A stretch of DNA of 64,000 nt, from the NCBI GenBank assembly GCA_028564675.1, contig JAOVVO010000179.1, positions 1 to 64,000 on the forward strand. Direction: 5' to 3'. This DNA comes from Onchocerca lupi. Taxonomy: Eukaryota > Nematoda > Chromadorea > Rhabditida > Onchocercidae. Every line of letters starts with the position of its first letter. The stretch's first letter is position 1. The position numbers were made by a program, and so were the translations under genes. Below, in pieces: positions 1 to 12,309 of this stretch. The notes beneath the pieces are model-generated. The model worked only from the letters and a program-made list of their open reading frames with translations, was not told where the DNA came from and made no database searches.

Positions 1-16
1 GATAGATAGATAGATA
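1..16. repeat. GATA microsatellite at left edge
   Basis: Four GATA units open the window. It is probably cut by the window edge, and no function is implied. Confidence 0.9.
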
Positions 17-232
17 AATTACTCTGAACTAATTAACTGTTCCTTCTTTTATTTAGATTACTTTAATTTGGTTTAATATCATAAATAAAAGACAAAATAT
101 GGTGAAATATAAATAGGTAAAATGTGTTTAGATGTATAGATAAAAAGATGAAAATTATGTTTTTTTTTGGAATTTTTTTTTCTTTTTATAATATTCAGTG
201 TTAATAATAAAATATTCACAAATTGATGCTTT

Positions 233-361
233 GCATTTTACGGGGCGGAGTCAAATTCAGTCCGCTAATCAGAGCGTGGTGCAGAACGGAGTCCAAAAAT
301 TCCCTCTCTCACTTATTTTCAGCTGTCACGGATGTTATACGTGGAAAGGAGTAAGCATCTA
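233..361 (+). repeat. Dispersed repeat module, copy 1
   Basis: GC-rich module with a small inverted repeat (GCGGA ... TCCGC), then a CTCACTTATTTT segment and a sequence like TGTCACGGATG. The same order (inverted repeat, CTCACTTATTTTTAG, a TCACGGACGTGA-like palindrome, then GATGGCCTATTCGA) recurs at 9986-10280, 42440-42690 and 42700-42950. It abuts the Helitron-like element starting at 362 and may be its true 5' part. Confidence 0.6.
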
Positions 362-1048
362 TCTATATAAATAAAAATGATGGCCTATTCGAGTACAAGG
401 TTGTGTCAAAATTTGAAAATAATCGGTGAAGAATTCGCCAAGTTCTGTCCTCGCATTCTTTTGATTCCAATGAATACATCATTCCAATCTAAGAGATTGC
501 AATTCCCAATTCGATGGACGTTTGCATTCACGATCAACAAAGGTCAATTCTTAGAATTGTGCAGTCAGATCAATGGGTAAAATTCATGAAAAAAGGCAAT
601 TCAAGACACAATCTAATATTAGAAGCCAGAGAGATAGTCTTTAAAATGCTTGAAGAAACATTTGATTATACACTATCATGACCTCAACATTTGTGCGACG
701 CAACTACATATATACAAATCAAAAAATAGACGAATCACATTTATCACAAAGCAAAAAATAAACGAAATGCTTTTTTTGCTCACATTATTAATTTAAAAAC
801 ATTTATCTGTTCGAATACAAATCGCGTATGAAAATTTCAAATCAATTGATGAATATTTAAAAACATGCGTGTATTCGAATGGATTGTGTCGAAATTTCAA
901 AGCAATAGGTGAAGGACTTTCCAATATTTAAGATTTTGAATATAGATAATGTGCATGCTTAAGAACTTTTGAACAAACCAACATTGACATTTCTATTTAT
1001 ATAGATTAGCTGGAGCCAGACACGCGAAGCGTGGCCGGGTTCAGCTAG
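362..1048 (+). mobile_element. Helitron-like non-autonomous element
   Basis: The 3' end has the Helitron signature: a short GC-rich hairpin (CACGCGAAGCGTG, 1021-1033) followed 11 bases later by CTAG (1045-1048) and then a T. A TC dinucleotide followed by TATATAAATAAAAATG lies at 362, and the base before it is A, so both flanks fit insertion between A and T, as known for Helitrons. The same TC..ATAAATAAAAATG start and a related hairpin-CTAG end occur at 41645-41810. There is no coding capacity. The 5' limit is uncertain because the flank at 233-361 also recurs elsewhere. Confidence 0.6.
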
Positions 1049-3640
1049 TTTGAAATAATTAAACAGTATAATTCGCTCACTTTCATGCGCTACAACAGCA
1101 TGTATGATAAAAGAGGTTATTATTATTCAAATTTTCTAATTTTGATCAAATTTTAATCTTATTTGAATTATAGATGATTCACTCTTTCTACTTTAATTGA
1201 AATTTGAAGTATAATTGCTTCGGACATTACAAGTTTGTATTTTTTGAAATCAAAAGCGTTTTCATCTAGCAGACTTTTGATGATATTTAGAGAAAACTAA
1301 TGAAACATTCAAATTTCAATTATATTTGAGTCGTATAAGACTTTAATTTTCATTTTAATTGAAATTTTTGAATAAAATTTGTTTCATATATTACAAGCAA
1401 AACCAACAGTCTATATTAAAACTTGAATTTTCTTAGTCAGAAATGGTTTCTCACAAAAAATTTTATAGAATGCAACCGAATTTTTTTACAGAATGAAACT
1501 TGGATTTTTTAAGCAAATAAAATAAAAAGTAAAGAGAAATTAAAATTGATGCGTAGAAAGTTAATTAGGAAGCAAAGAACAAGTAACTAATACCGTATAA
1601 CAATAAATATTATATTAAACATTGATTCTGAAATACAAAATAATTAGTTTAATCATATAATATTCAATAACTTGTATATATATACATTTATCTCACAGTA
1701 AGAAATTTTGAATAATGTCTGATTTTTTAAATTCAATCTTTTTGGGATGACTATGATTTCCAGTAATTTTTGAGACTTCTAATATCGGAAATCGTATCCT
1801 CTATTGTTTTTTTTTTTTCGACAGTTATTTTTCAATCAATAAATGGATTATATTTTCGGTATATTTATTCTTTACACTTGAATCACATTACACTATTTAA
1901 TTATTTTGGCAAAAAAAACCATTTTTTGAGTACCAAATTTCTTGAGAAATGGCGTATGCTTTTGGATGAACAAGAAATTTCACTATTAATCCAGCACGGT
2001 GAGATATTTTTCCTGTCATTTCTCTTAATCCAAGCATCTTTACACTGTTTCGACTGTTTAATTACGATTTCCTGTTTGTGTGGGCTTTTGCACGCAACTT
2101 CATCATGATACTTCAGCAAAAAATCGGTGAAAAATGTCAAAACAACAAAGATGACATTCAGCTAAATATCACAACATCTTTACCTTTCATTTCCATCTTA
2201 ATTTTTTCTTTTTTTTCCCGCAGGCTAGTAATATATTGATATTTAGCAATATTATAACTTTAATTCATTAATCTTTAATGAAATTATTCTTATCAAGAAA
2301 AGTATTTGTTACCATAGAGATGAAGCATCCCCTTTTTGTTCATGGATTAGGCATAATAATTTGACTTGTAAGAGTGAAAGTATTCTATGCCTGTACCAAT
2401 GAATTTTTTAGTATCTATTCTCATAAATAATTTTATGCAAAGATATATCAGTCAGTGAAGAGTTTTCTAAAAATTATATCTTACAATTCAGAATTAAGTC
2501 TGAATCAAATAACGGAAGTTTGCTTCTTCAGAAGCTTTGAAATAAGAAACTGAGTGCTTTATTGTCTCTTATGACTTCACTAAAACTGATTTCAGTATTA
2601 TCTTTTTTGACATTTTATCAGTAAAATTTGACTCAGATATTTCGAACATGATTTAATTGATATATTCAAACAGCTATATTAAAAATTTTAATTTTCATAC
2701 ACTGAAAGTTCCAACAAATCATATGCCAAGTATTGCCTACATCAATTGGTCCATCCGCAAAAAACATATGATTTTAGCTGTGAATAGTGTATCCCTAAGC
2801 TACCAATTCTTTTTCTGGATATATTTTCAATTTAGAGCAAAAATCTGTTTTAAATGGATGGATACGAAGTTATTTGATGAAAAATTACATTATCTTTACT
2901 GAACGTCGCACGATCTGAATTAATCTGAATTAATAAATTTTGTTCTATCTGGTAACCATACATCAGCTATGTTTTTTACGTGGTCGTATCATTTCTGCGA
3001 AACTTAAGTTTGTATCGCTCATTTCCATATATTAATATTACTTGTTCATGTTCTTTTTATTTAGCTGCACATTCAATTCTTCGTTCATTTCAATTTTCCT
3101 TCAGATTCTTCATTACCTTTCTCTTTATCAGCTCTACTTTATCTTTCTCAGTGCTTCTAATCGACGTTCTTGCATTCATATATCATTCATTTTAAACAAA
3201 ATCTAAGAACTATGCAAATTAGAAATGATAATTCAAAATCTAAATATGTTGAAAGACTTTTTTTAATTGATTTGACTCTTTTTAGCAATTTCTATGCTAT
3301 CAAAATAGCTGTTCTAGAAATTTCTCAAAAATAAGAAAGAATATTGTCAGATCAACCGCACCTTATAACTTATGATTAACATTGAATTACTGATGTTGTT
3401 AATTGAGTTTGTTGTCTAAATTTGAGGCTAAAACTAAATTTGTAGCAAGTTAATTTTCTGTTGCTTATCTATTAAATTATAAATTCAATATCTGATGCAT
3501 ACATACGAATAGAAATAGATTTTGGGACTTTTGGAAATTTCTCCGGAAATGAATTAGAGGAAGTCTTGTTGTAATCGATTTGAAAATTAAACGACGAAAG
3601 GGTGAAATTAAATATTTCATTTAGTATTAAACAAAATAAG
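1049..3640. other. Intergenic AT-rich DNA, nothing recognised
   Basis: This stretch is uniformly AT-rich. Its open frames are short and low in complexity. I see no splice-consistent exons, RNA gene or clear repeat. Confidence 0.6.
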
Positions 3641-3827
3641 TAATTTTACAGTGCGTTCAATGTAAAAAAAAAAAAGAAAAAAATGAAAAAAACGGAGATT
3701 TGAGGGAGATATTGGGTCGAGCAAAAAAAAAAAAACGTCGGGTAGCTAGTCGATCCAAAGCAAAGAAATTATAGCCTTTCTGATAAAAATGTTGGGCACT
3801 TGTATGGTCATCGGAAATTCGATCATC

Positions 3828-4035
3828 GGCGCCAAACACTTTGCATTAAGATTACAAAAATTGCGCAAACTTTTATCGGCACCAGATGGTTTACATAAAG
3901 ATACAAAAGCTGATTGGAGCTAGATAATTTACATAAGGATGCATAAGCTTCACGGGTGCCAGATAATTTACACAAAAAATGCGCAATTTCTTTTTGGCAC
4001 CAGATAGTTCATAAAGATGCACGAGATTGACAGCA
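3828..4035. repeat. Diverged ~40-bp tandem repeat, about 5 units
   Basis: Units begin near 3829, 3878, 3918, 3955 and 3995. They share the core GCACCAGATAATTTACATAA, followed by a GATGCA-like segment. Unit length is 38-48 bases and the copies are visibly diverged. The patch is richer in GC than its surroundings. It could be a minisatellite or the internal repeat of an old transposon. Confidence 0.65.
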
Positions 4036-4189
4036 TATGAAAATTATTTTAGAAATTAATTTCGGATTTCCGACACTCCCGACTGAAGAGTTCTTTCAAA
4101 GAGGGAGAACATGTGATTCATAACTAAGGGTAGTTTTTTTAGCGACTTTTTCTGTTTTTTTTTTTTTTTTTTTTTTTTTGTCTATTAAG

Positions 4190-4482
4190 GGAACTTGTAA
4201 TAAACTCATAGGAATACTAATAGTTTCCCTTCGATGGGAGGTCTCAAAACAGTATGGATAAAACATAGCTTTAATAAGATCATGCGTCAGTTTGATTGCA
4301 ATCAATACAATCGATATTCCCATAATGCTTACACCAACGGTAATCAATCACCAGTGTTTAGTGATTGCTACAATTTCCTTTTTATAAATTCTGTAATCTC
4401 ACCAAGTTTATTTCCCAGTTGTTCTGCGAGCTCTTCTCTTTGCTGGCGAATTAGTTGCCAAAGAACGTCTGACTCTTGTGTG
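4190..4482 (-). CDS. Possible exons of an unknown membrane protein
   Basis: Two minus-strand blocks look coding. The first (4372-4482) follows a CTTAG acceptor. It reads 36 codons of helical, coiled-coil-like sequence containing LIRQQREELAEQLG and can end at a GTAGCA donor. A 44-base intron would then join it in phase to a block from 4327 downwards that reads a membrane span (IMGISIVLIAIK) followed by LTHDLIKAM. Base composition is richer in GC than the flanks. I do not recognise the family. No upstream exon, start codon or clean 3' end was found, because the frame runs into a 4150-4180 poly-T tract. It could be a gene fragment or a decayed copy. Confidence 0.3.
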
Positions 4483-5720
4483 CTAAGAACAAAAAGCAAT
4501 TAAATCAATGGATTAATGAGTTAATTGCTTTTTGTTTGTATGCTAATATTTCCAGTTCCACATTGATTTTTCCAATTTCAAATTAATTGATTATTCCTTC
4601 CTCGAAATCAAGGAACTTTGTTTTGATTTCATTCGAAAAAATACGATGAGAAAGAGAAATAATTATCAGGAAATAGAAAATTTAATTTCATACAAGAAAT
4701 TAGTTTGCCATTATTCTTCATTTTTTCGATTACTTCAATAGACATAAAGAATTCAAAAAATCTATTTTTAGCTGTAATTTTTACTGAAAAATACATCGAT
4801 TCTGATCTAAAAAGAGGCTCGAATTAGTAACTGTTCAGCTATTAATTCTATTTAGATAAAATTCAATCAATTATGATGAGAAATCAATAAGTATAATGCT
4901 GTAGGTTAAAGTAAAAATAATATGTGATAAAGAGAATTTCATCTTCATTTAGGGATTTTTATAGAATAGATCCAAATGTCAGAAGAGGATAAAAAATTAT
5001 TAATTTTAAAATCTAATTTGCTAATATTAATAACTAATTTCTACTACTTAATCCTTCCAGAACAAATGCTTTCTAGTAACAATCAAAATGAAAATACTGA
5101 AATTTAGACTTGAATTCTATGAATTACGATACATTCCATAATTTCTTTTTTTTTTTTTTGTAGATTATGGCGTTAGAAAAATCCATTGTTTCGATTTTTT
5201 CCGCATAATGCTCAAGCGTTTCTCACATTTTTTTATAATACTTATTCTCTTTCATTCATTCTATTGTTAGAATTAGATATAAATTCATGCTATTTACCCA
5301 TTTCAATCAGTCCTAAATTTTTCTCGATTTGAGTTTTATAAAATTATAATTCTAAAACAAAGAAAGGAAATATTCAGCCGTTATAAATTGAAAAATTGCT
5401 GAGATTAATAGTGCGATTGTTGGATCATATTTCATAGATCAGGAAAGGAGGATGTAAAGTTAATGTAGAAATCTAAAATTGAATTGTAATCAATATTACT
5501 ATAATTCGATAAATTCTAAAAATTTTAAAATCAACATATGGTCTACCGAAAAAAATCAGCCAATCACTTGAATTATGATTTATTCCACTTCTATAAGCGC
5601 TTTCTAGCAAATTGCTTGTTTTTCCTCAATTTTAAGCTCAGTTGTCAGAACTACTTTTTTTCTTTTATTTTAAATGAATTTTCATTCCTTTCAGATCTCT
5701 TCATTGATTTCGAAAATTTG
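4483..5720. other. Intergenic, upstream of the receptor gene
   Basis: AT-rich sequence with no exon I can support. It includes the presumed promoter region of the receptor gene starting at 5721, but no specific element is visible. Confidence 0.5.
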
Positions 5721-8043
5721 ATGGCAGTCGCAGAGTCCAGCTTAGATGAAAATATCTTGGCATTGCTTTGTATTGTTGTGGTAAATTCGATCCCTATTTA
5801 TATATACATATATATATATTTTTTGTCTGAATACAAGAAAAAGAACCATTAAACCCTCCTTCCGAGATTCTTATAAATAGATTGCTTGTAATTGGTTGGT
5901 TAGTCATGTTTAATGTCAAGAAAGTTAAGTGCAAATTATTCTTAGAGGAATGATTTGCATTTTCAAAAAAATAAAATATGAAAAAGATCGTTACATAGTC
6001 AACATCCTATCTTGCCTTCGGGAATCTTGGAAGTTTCATGCGGAGTGAATTAATTGTTTCACACAATCCATCGAACCATACTTGATTTTATATCGCTTAA
6101 TATCAAATTTTTTGCAGATATCAGTGCTTGGACTTGTCGGCAATGGTTTGTCACTTCATATTACGATCACAAATTCGACTTTTCAGAATGCTTATGGCGT
6201 TCTTCGTACTGCAGTTTTGTTGTGCAATGTGCAAACGATATCAATTATAATGATATGGGGAGCTATTGTTCTATTAACGTAATATTTTTTTAATTAACAT
6301 ATTTAATTATATTCTTCTAATTGTGTTTGACACTTTTAATTTTTGTAATTACAGGAATCGGAATAGAGTTGTTAGATGCACTTGATGACTATTGATCAGT
6401 TACAATTTCAGGAATTCTCGAGAATTGTCATCATCAACATCTTTCACCGCTTTAATACCTGGATGTTTGGCAAACGTGTCTCTTTACGGATCAGTATTGC
6501 TAAATTTATTGATTTCAGTGAATAGATACTGTGCTTTTGCATTTCCTCTAAAATATCACTACTTTTGGTCCATAACAAAAGCTCGCAGAGCAGGAATTAT
6601 TGCTTATTTTCTCGGCTTTCTGCCATGTTTTCCGAGCCTTTTTGGTAAAGTTTCGGCAAATTTGTTTCAGCGATAGTAAGCTAATTACGAAATATAATGT
6701 ACATTAATAATGGAACAAAATGATTTACGAAAATCGAAATTGAGAATTTCAAAATTTGGGATTTCAATCCATAGTAGCCTATGCTTATAGAACCATGTAC
6801 CCTCATTTTCAATACCGAATTGGATTTCCGTTGGAGCTACAGCGACACAGCTTGTGGTTACATAAATTCGATGTTCGATACTGCAGCGGTTACTTCAACA
6901 TTGATCATAGGAGGATGCTTCGATTTCGTAACGCTTCTTAAAATCAGAAAATGTAAAGTTGCGATTCGTGACAATTCCATTAATGATTAAATATAAGAGC
7001 ATTCAAGTAATAGTTGAAATACAAAATATTCCTTTCTTATTTTATGAAAACATTTTACAACTTAATTTCTAGAAATTCTTCATGAAATAGAAAGTATTTT
7101 TTCCACATTCGAAAGCTAAAAAAAAATTTACTTCCGATCTTTTTTTTTTTTTGAGTAAATATTTGCCTCAAAAAATTTAAAAGTAATCGATGGTTGTATT
7201 ACAGAAATCATTTTTACAGCATTTTTCAGTCAAGAAAAGAAAGCAATCGTTGACTAGTTCCATTAAGCGCAAGCATGAAATATTCATTTTTAAACAGGTA
7301 GGTATCGAAATTATTGGATGAATAATTAGAATTAAAAAACAAATTATGATGGATACCAATAAAATTCACAGTAATTCATCATAGAACCATAATGTTTATT
7401 AATTTCCAGTCGTGCATTAGTGGGCTTACGATGATTATATCTGCTCTTGTCTTTAATATCGGCCAACAAGTTCTAACCAATAAATGGGCTCTATTTGCTG
7501 TTAGTACTATTTGTTGGGAAATGGCGCACGTCTTAGATGGGTGAGAAGTTTTTGTAACTTAATTGAAAACAATCTGTTTTCCTTTTTACGATAATGGTAA
7601 TTCTGATTTCTTTTGAGAAAAATGTAACCTAGAAATAACAGCTGACCGTAAAAACTATCTGCATTTGAAGGCAATTTCATTTGACAAATATTACTTATAG
7701 AATTCAAGAATTGGAATCATTTCAATAACTTTGGAATTATGATAGTTTCCAATATTTTTCGGAATAAATTTTACGTCGATATATTACATTTAAGTTAAAC
7801 TAGAGCGTAAAGATTGTGTAACAAAAGCGAACTGTATGTCGCTCCTGCATCGAATTCTTCTGCGTTGTTTCTTTTACATTTAATTAAACTTAAATATGGT
7901 TATCGTCCGGTAAATCATACTTGAATACTTGAAATGAAAGTTTCCAAAGAAATAACAGAAAATTTATTTGCAGATTTGTTGTATTGATTTTCAATTGGCA
8001 TCACCGGGGCAATTCACAAATAAATAGTAACAATTTCTTATGA
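5721..8043 (+). CDS. Serpentine chemoreceptor, Srx-like 7TM GPCR
   Basis: Seven exons are inferred: 5721-5780, 6118-6278, 6412-6649, 6778-6952, 7230-7297, 7410-7540 and 7974-8043. They give about 300 aa, normal for nematode serpentine receptors. Seven hydrophobic spans can be read: TM1 around LLCIVVVISVLGLVGNG, TM2 around TISIIMIWGAIVLL, TM3 ending in ISVNRYCAFAFPLKY (NRY in the DRY position), TM4 around IIAYFLGFLPCFPSLF, TM5 around STLIIGGCFDFVTLL, TM6 around LTMIISALVFNIGQ and TM7 ending WEMAHVLDGFVVLIFN. The NRY..FPLKY motif and the DG..(I/V)LIFN ending favour the Srx group over Srsx. Such receptors usually sit in sensory-neuron cilia. The exon 3-4 join is odd: the best donor (6645) gives the wrong phase, and only a weak GTTTCG donor at 6650 keeps the frame. 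The start at 5721 fits the short N-terminal tail, but an upstream exon is possible. Confidence 0.75.
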
Positions 8044-9759
8044 TAAAAAATACGTGAAAAAAATTAAATCAAATTTTAGTGCTTGCTCTTTGAAAATTAT
8101 TCATGAACTTTGCAAGAAATAATTCTGATATTATTAGAGATTATAATTTAAGCAATAAGTGATCAAAGACGGCAAGGATGGCAAATTGATGTTGGTGAAA
8201 GCATCCGATATGTAACTCCAACAATCAATTCTAATATTTTTGAAAAGAATCGAAAAATCCGCACATAGTGGATGATATCAAAGTGAAAAATTAAATTTGA
8301 AATTTTCTCAAAGAAATGCATCAATTCTGAATGACTGCTTTTTAATGCTTTAATTTAAAAATTTATTCAATAATTTAATAAACGGATTAAATAAAAATTG
8401 ATGGTTATGTTATATTTCCTAACGTATTGCTCTAATATTTTATGCGAATATTCCACATTCTATCTCATTTTCAATGCGGCAGAAAGACTAAATTGTCGTA
8501 AGTGTTGATAATCCAAGTATTAAATATGAATTAAAGCAGAATTTATTCCGTTTTCAAAATTGATATATAATTTTTCTTATCAAATAAATTTTGCACGATA
8601 ACATTAATTCATCGCTGAATATTTATCGCCGAACAAAAGCATTAGAAAAATGTATTTTAATGTTTCCAATCGATTGAAGTATTATTTTTAATTGACGTTC
8701 TGCTATTATTTGGTTGTTAATTATATGAATTACGCTACCATTCTGATTATTTATAATAAGTCATACTTTACTCAAGTCAAAATCCTTGTTTAAAATGATA
8801 CCACTTGCATGTTGTTAAGCAATTTGGAAATAATGATACCAAAAAAAAAAAAAAAAAAAAACGTAAAAAAACCCAAAAAAAAACGACGCTGTTATTTGGT
8901 GTGAAGATTTCAACTTAAGGGGAACTTTTTAAAGAAAAAATAAAGAATATTAAAAATGAAATGTATGACCTATTTTGAATAATAATTTCTTCTATGAAAA
9001 GCAGAAAATAATGCGTGATTCATAAATCTGTAGCTTTTTTGAATATTGATTGAATAAATACTTGTCAGTATGGATGGAATAGTCCAATTTTCGCAATTCA
9101 TGTTAAATGAAGCCTAATTTATTTAGAAATTACGAATCATGTTAAGGCATTTTAAAAAATTTTTATATATTTCGAAAGTGTGGTATACCTTTTTTAAGCA
9201 ATTTTTAACATAATCATAGATTACTAGAATTAAAAATATTTGTCTTTTTTAGCGTGTTTTAAAATTTCAATGTAACAGTAATAGCCCTAGTTTACGCAGT
9301 CCTTCTAATATTGATGCTTTCAAATAAAATTTTCGAAAATTTAAGATTTTCCCGAGAAAATTGTCCCAATTCTATACATTGCCGAAATTATATCATTCAA
9401 AAGAGAATTTCACTTCTATTTTTACTTCAATTTTATTTTATTTTAAATTCATTTCAATGCATTTTGACACATTATATCAAATTTATTACGGAATGAATAA
9501 ATAGGATTTGATGATACTCACATGAACAAAAGTGAATATTATAAATATATTGATACATTCCTATATATCATTAATATATTTATTATTACAAAAACTTCAC
9601 GTGTTCGTCAATATTTAATGCATTATTATATGACGTCATATTTTGCGCCATAATTTATTATTAATTTACCTTCAAACTGTGTACGAATTTATATTAATTC
9701 ATTCAAATGTAAAGAGAAAAAATTTTTGAAAACTAAGCATTAAATTTTTTCTCTAAACT
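8044..9759. other. Receptor 3' flank and AT-rich intergenic DNA
   Basis: No exon is supported. It contains a poly-A run near 8841-8860 and scattered A/T tracts. Short open frames here are low-complexity. Confidence 0.5.
8377..8395 (+). promoter_or_regulatory. Candidate polyadenylation signals
   Basis: AATAAA occurs at 8377-8382 and again at 8390-8395, about 335-350 bases after the receptor stop codon. In such AT-rich DNA these could be chance matches. Confidence 0.35.
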
Positions 9760-9985
9760 TTTTTATTTTAGTGGTACTATTTTCAAGGACGAAGTATTAT
9801 TTATCATTAATTATTATTATTTATTCTGTTTTATTATTAATTTTTACCACTTACAATCATTTCTTATTATTTATTCTTATTTATTATTATTCGTTGTTAC
9901 TTGTATGTGGAAATTATTATTATTATTATTAGTTATTACTATTAATTTTTATTATTATTATTATTATTATTAATTATTATTAGAA
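9760..9985. repeat. ATT/TTA microsatellite block
   Basis: Long imperfect runs of TTATTATTA and TTTATT end in a purine-rich GAAAG/GGAGAA stretch that leads into the dispersed repeat at 9986. Confidence 0.85.
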
Positions 9986-10280
9986 AGATGGGAGAAAGAA
10001 GGAGAATGAAAGAAAAAAAGGGACCCGGATTATTTTTACTAGATAGATTGGAGGAAGATGGAGAATTAAAGAAGAAAAGGAAGGCGAAGTTAATAGACTC
10101 CGCCTCCTCACTTATTTTTAGTTTTCACGGACGTGATATGTGAAAAAAAAGAAGATGTTTATATAAAAGCACGCACCTATTTGATTGCAAGATTGTGTCA
10201 AAATTTGAAAAGAATTGGTGGAGAAGTTGCAGAGATCATTGAAGAGTAACAGGCAGCATTCACATTTTAATTTATATCGA
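9986..10280 (+). repeat. Dispersed repeat module, copy 2
   Basis: A purine-rich lead (GGAGAAAGAAGGAG) precedes an inverted repeat of AGGCGAAGT and ACTCCGCCT, then CTCACTTATTTTTAG, a CACGGACGTGA-like palindrome, a TATAAAA run and AGATTGTGTCAAAATTTGAA. It aligns along its length with copies at 233-480, 42440-42690 and 42700-42950, and ends in ATTTATATCGATTT like the internal part of the Helitron-like element. Confidence 0.7.
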
Positions 10281-12300
10281 TTTAAGGTTGCATAAAATGT
10301 CTGATTAGTAAACTCTATTAATGCATACAAGGAAAAATACTTTTTTCGAAAAAAGATGACCATTAATGTCCATATCAAGCGTTTTAAAATAATTTATTGA
10401 TGAAAAAACCATTAGCAATCATAAAAAAAAAAAAGAAAAAAAAGGAAAATACTTTAGTAATGAAAGCATTAACATATTTTCAAAAGTAATAATTAAATTA
10501 AAAATATAAAATTCGACAAAATTCTTACCATCATTTTGATTACTTCCGATCATTTCATTTATATTTTTCTGATTTTTGATTTCAGCTATATTATTCATAT
10601 TTCATTTTACTTTCCAACTATTACGAAATTTGAAGTTATTGCAGTAGGAAATAAAATTCATCATTTTAGTTTCTAATTGACTGGTTTACGAATATTTACG
10701 CTTAGCTTTCATTCCGAAGCTGTCGTCAGCAAATAAAAAGAATAAGAATTGCAATTATCAATATAAAAATTGAAAATTTTATGTCATGCTTTCCCCGTTT
10801 TCTCTGTATGTTTTCTTCAAGATCGTGAATTGATGAAATAAACGTATCTGAATTCTCTGAATTGGAATATTACTTTTATGAGAAAATTAAACTTTTTCTT
10901 TTGAAAATTTTTTGTTTGAAAAAAAATTTTCAACTTTTTTCATTTGTTGAGTAATTGTTTAATTCAGGATCAAATTTTATTCATTGATTTGTTGACTACT
11001 GGAAAGTATTTGAAAAAAAAAGCAAAAAATTAAAACAATTATTTGGTAGCAATTTTTCATCAGTATCTTTGTTAGCAAAATTTCAGATTATTTATTGCAA
11101 ATAATGGAAAAGTTACTTTTTTTAAAAAATTAGAGACCCTTTTCATTAAAACCACAATAGTTCTGAACATCAAATGGGAAAAAAAATTAATAGAAGGTAA
11201 ATTTACAGGAAATGACTAATTATCATTTTTTCCTCAATTTATTTTTCTGTAAATTTTACAGTAACTTTTGAATCAGTTTATATAATTAACTCAAGAAAAT
11301 TTTTAATTGAAATCTATCATTTATGATTATAATAATATTTATAATGTGAATTCAAGAAATCCAATATCGAAAACTGACTTCCATCTTGTTAAAATCATGT
11401 AGCCTGGTGAATATATATGCTTTTTTAAAGAAAAAAAAAATGCCATTTGAAATCCGTAATTGCCGAAAATATGAAAAATTGGACCGTTTAATTAGGAGCA
11501 TTTCAAATTTTGATTTCCTGTGATCACTATAATTGACTGATCTGAAAAATTGCAGAGCATTATCATTAAGTATCACCATTTAATAAAACTTGTTTGGATA
11601 GGTTGCATTACGACAAATATAAACAATTCTGTGTTAATATGAAACGAAATTGAGAAATTGATTGAATTAATCAACATCGGGAAATTTATTTTATTTCATG
11701 TACTGGAATTAAAATTTTCAAAGATAACGATGACATATTCATGTGAACTATTACTAACATTAAAAGGAAATATATGGAGATACAGATTTTGTATTATTTT
11801 ATCAAAATATCGATTAAAAAAATGGGATGATTTATTACATTAATTGATTGTCCTACGAATTCATCTATTTTTTATTATATATATCTATAAAGGATTAGAA
11901 ATAGGAAAAAATTTGAAAAGAAAAATTTCCTTTAATTGATTGTGCTGCGAATTCATTTTTTTTTCAATGAAAAAAAAAAAGCAGCCAAAGAAGGATTAAA
12001 TTTTAAATTTGAATATCAATCAATCATCAAAGCCTGTACCACATCAATCTCATTCCATTTAACTCATTTAATCTCTCCTTCTAAATCATTATTATCCATA
12101 CCATTTTCGTCACATCATCATCATCATCAATCATTGTTATTATTATCACTGTCATTATCCATCAACAACTGGAACGAGAAAAATGACCATTGTTACCATC
12201 TCACCATTAGCAGTAGCACTTGTAAAAGAAGAAGGTGAATGAAAGAGGACGGAAGGACATGTATTTTTATTCTTTTGAGCATTTTTAAATTGTTAAAAAT
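10281..12300. other. Intergenic AT-rich DNA
   Basis: No supported gene. Microsatellite-like CATCATCAT occurs near 12115-12130. The last 400 bases probably contain the promoter of the large gene starting at 12705. Confidence 0.5.
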
Positions 12301-12309
12301 GGAAGAGGG

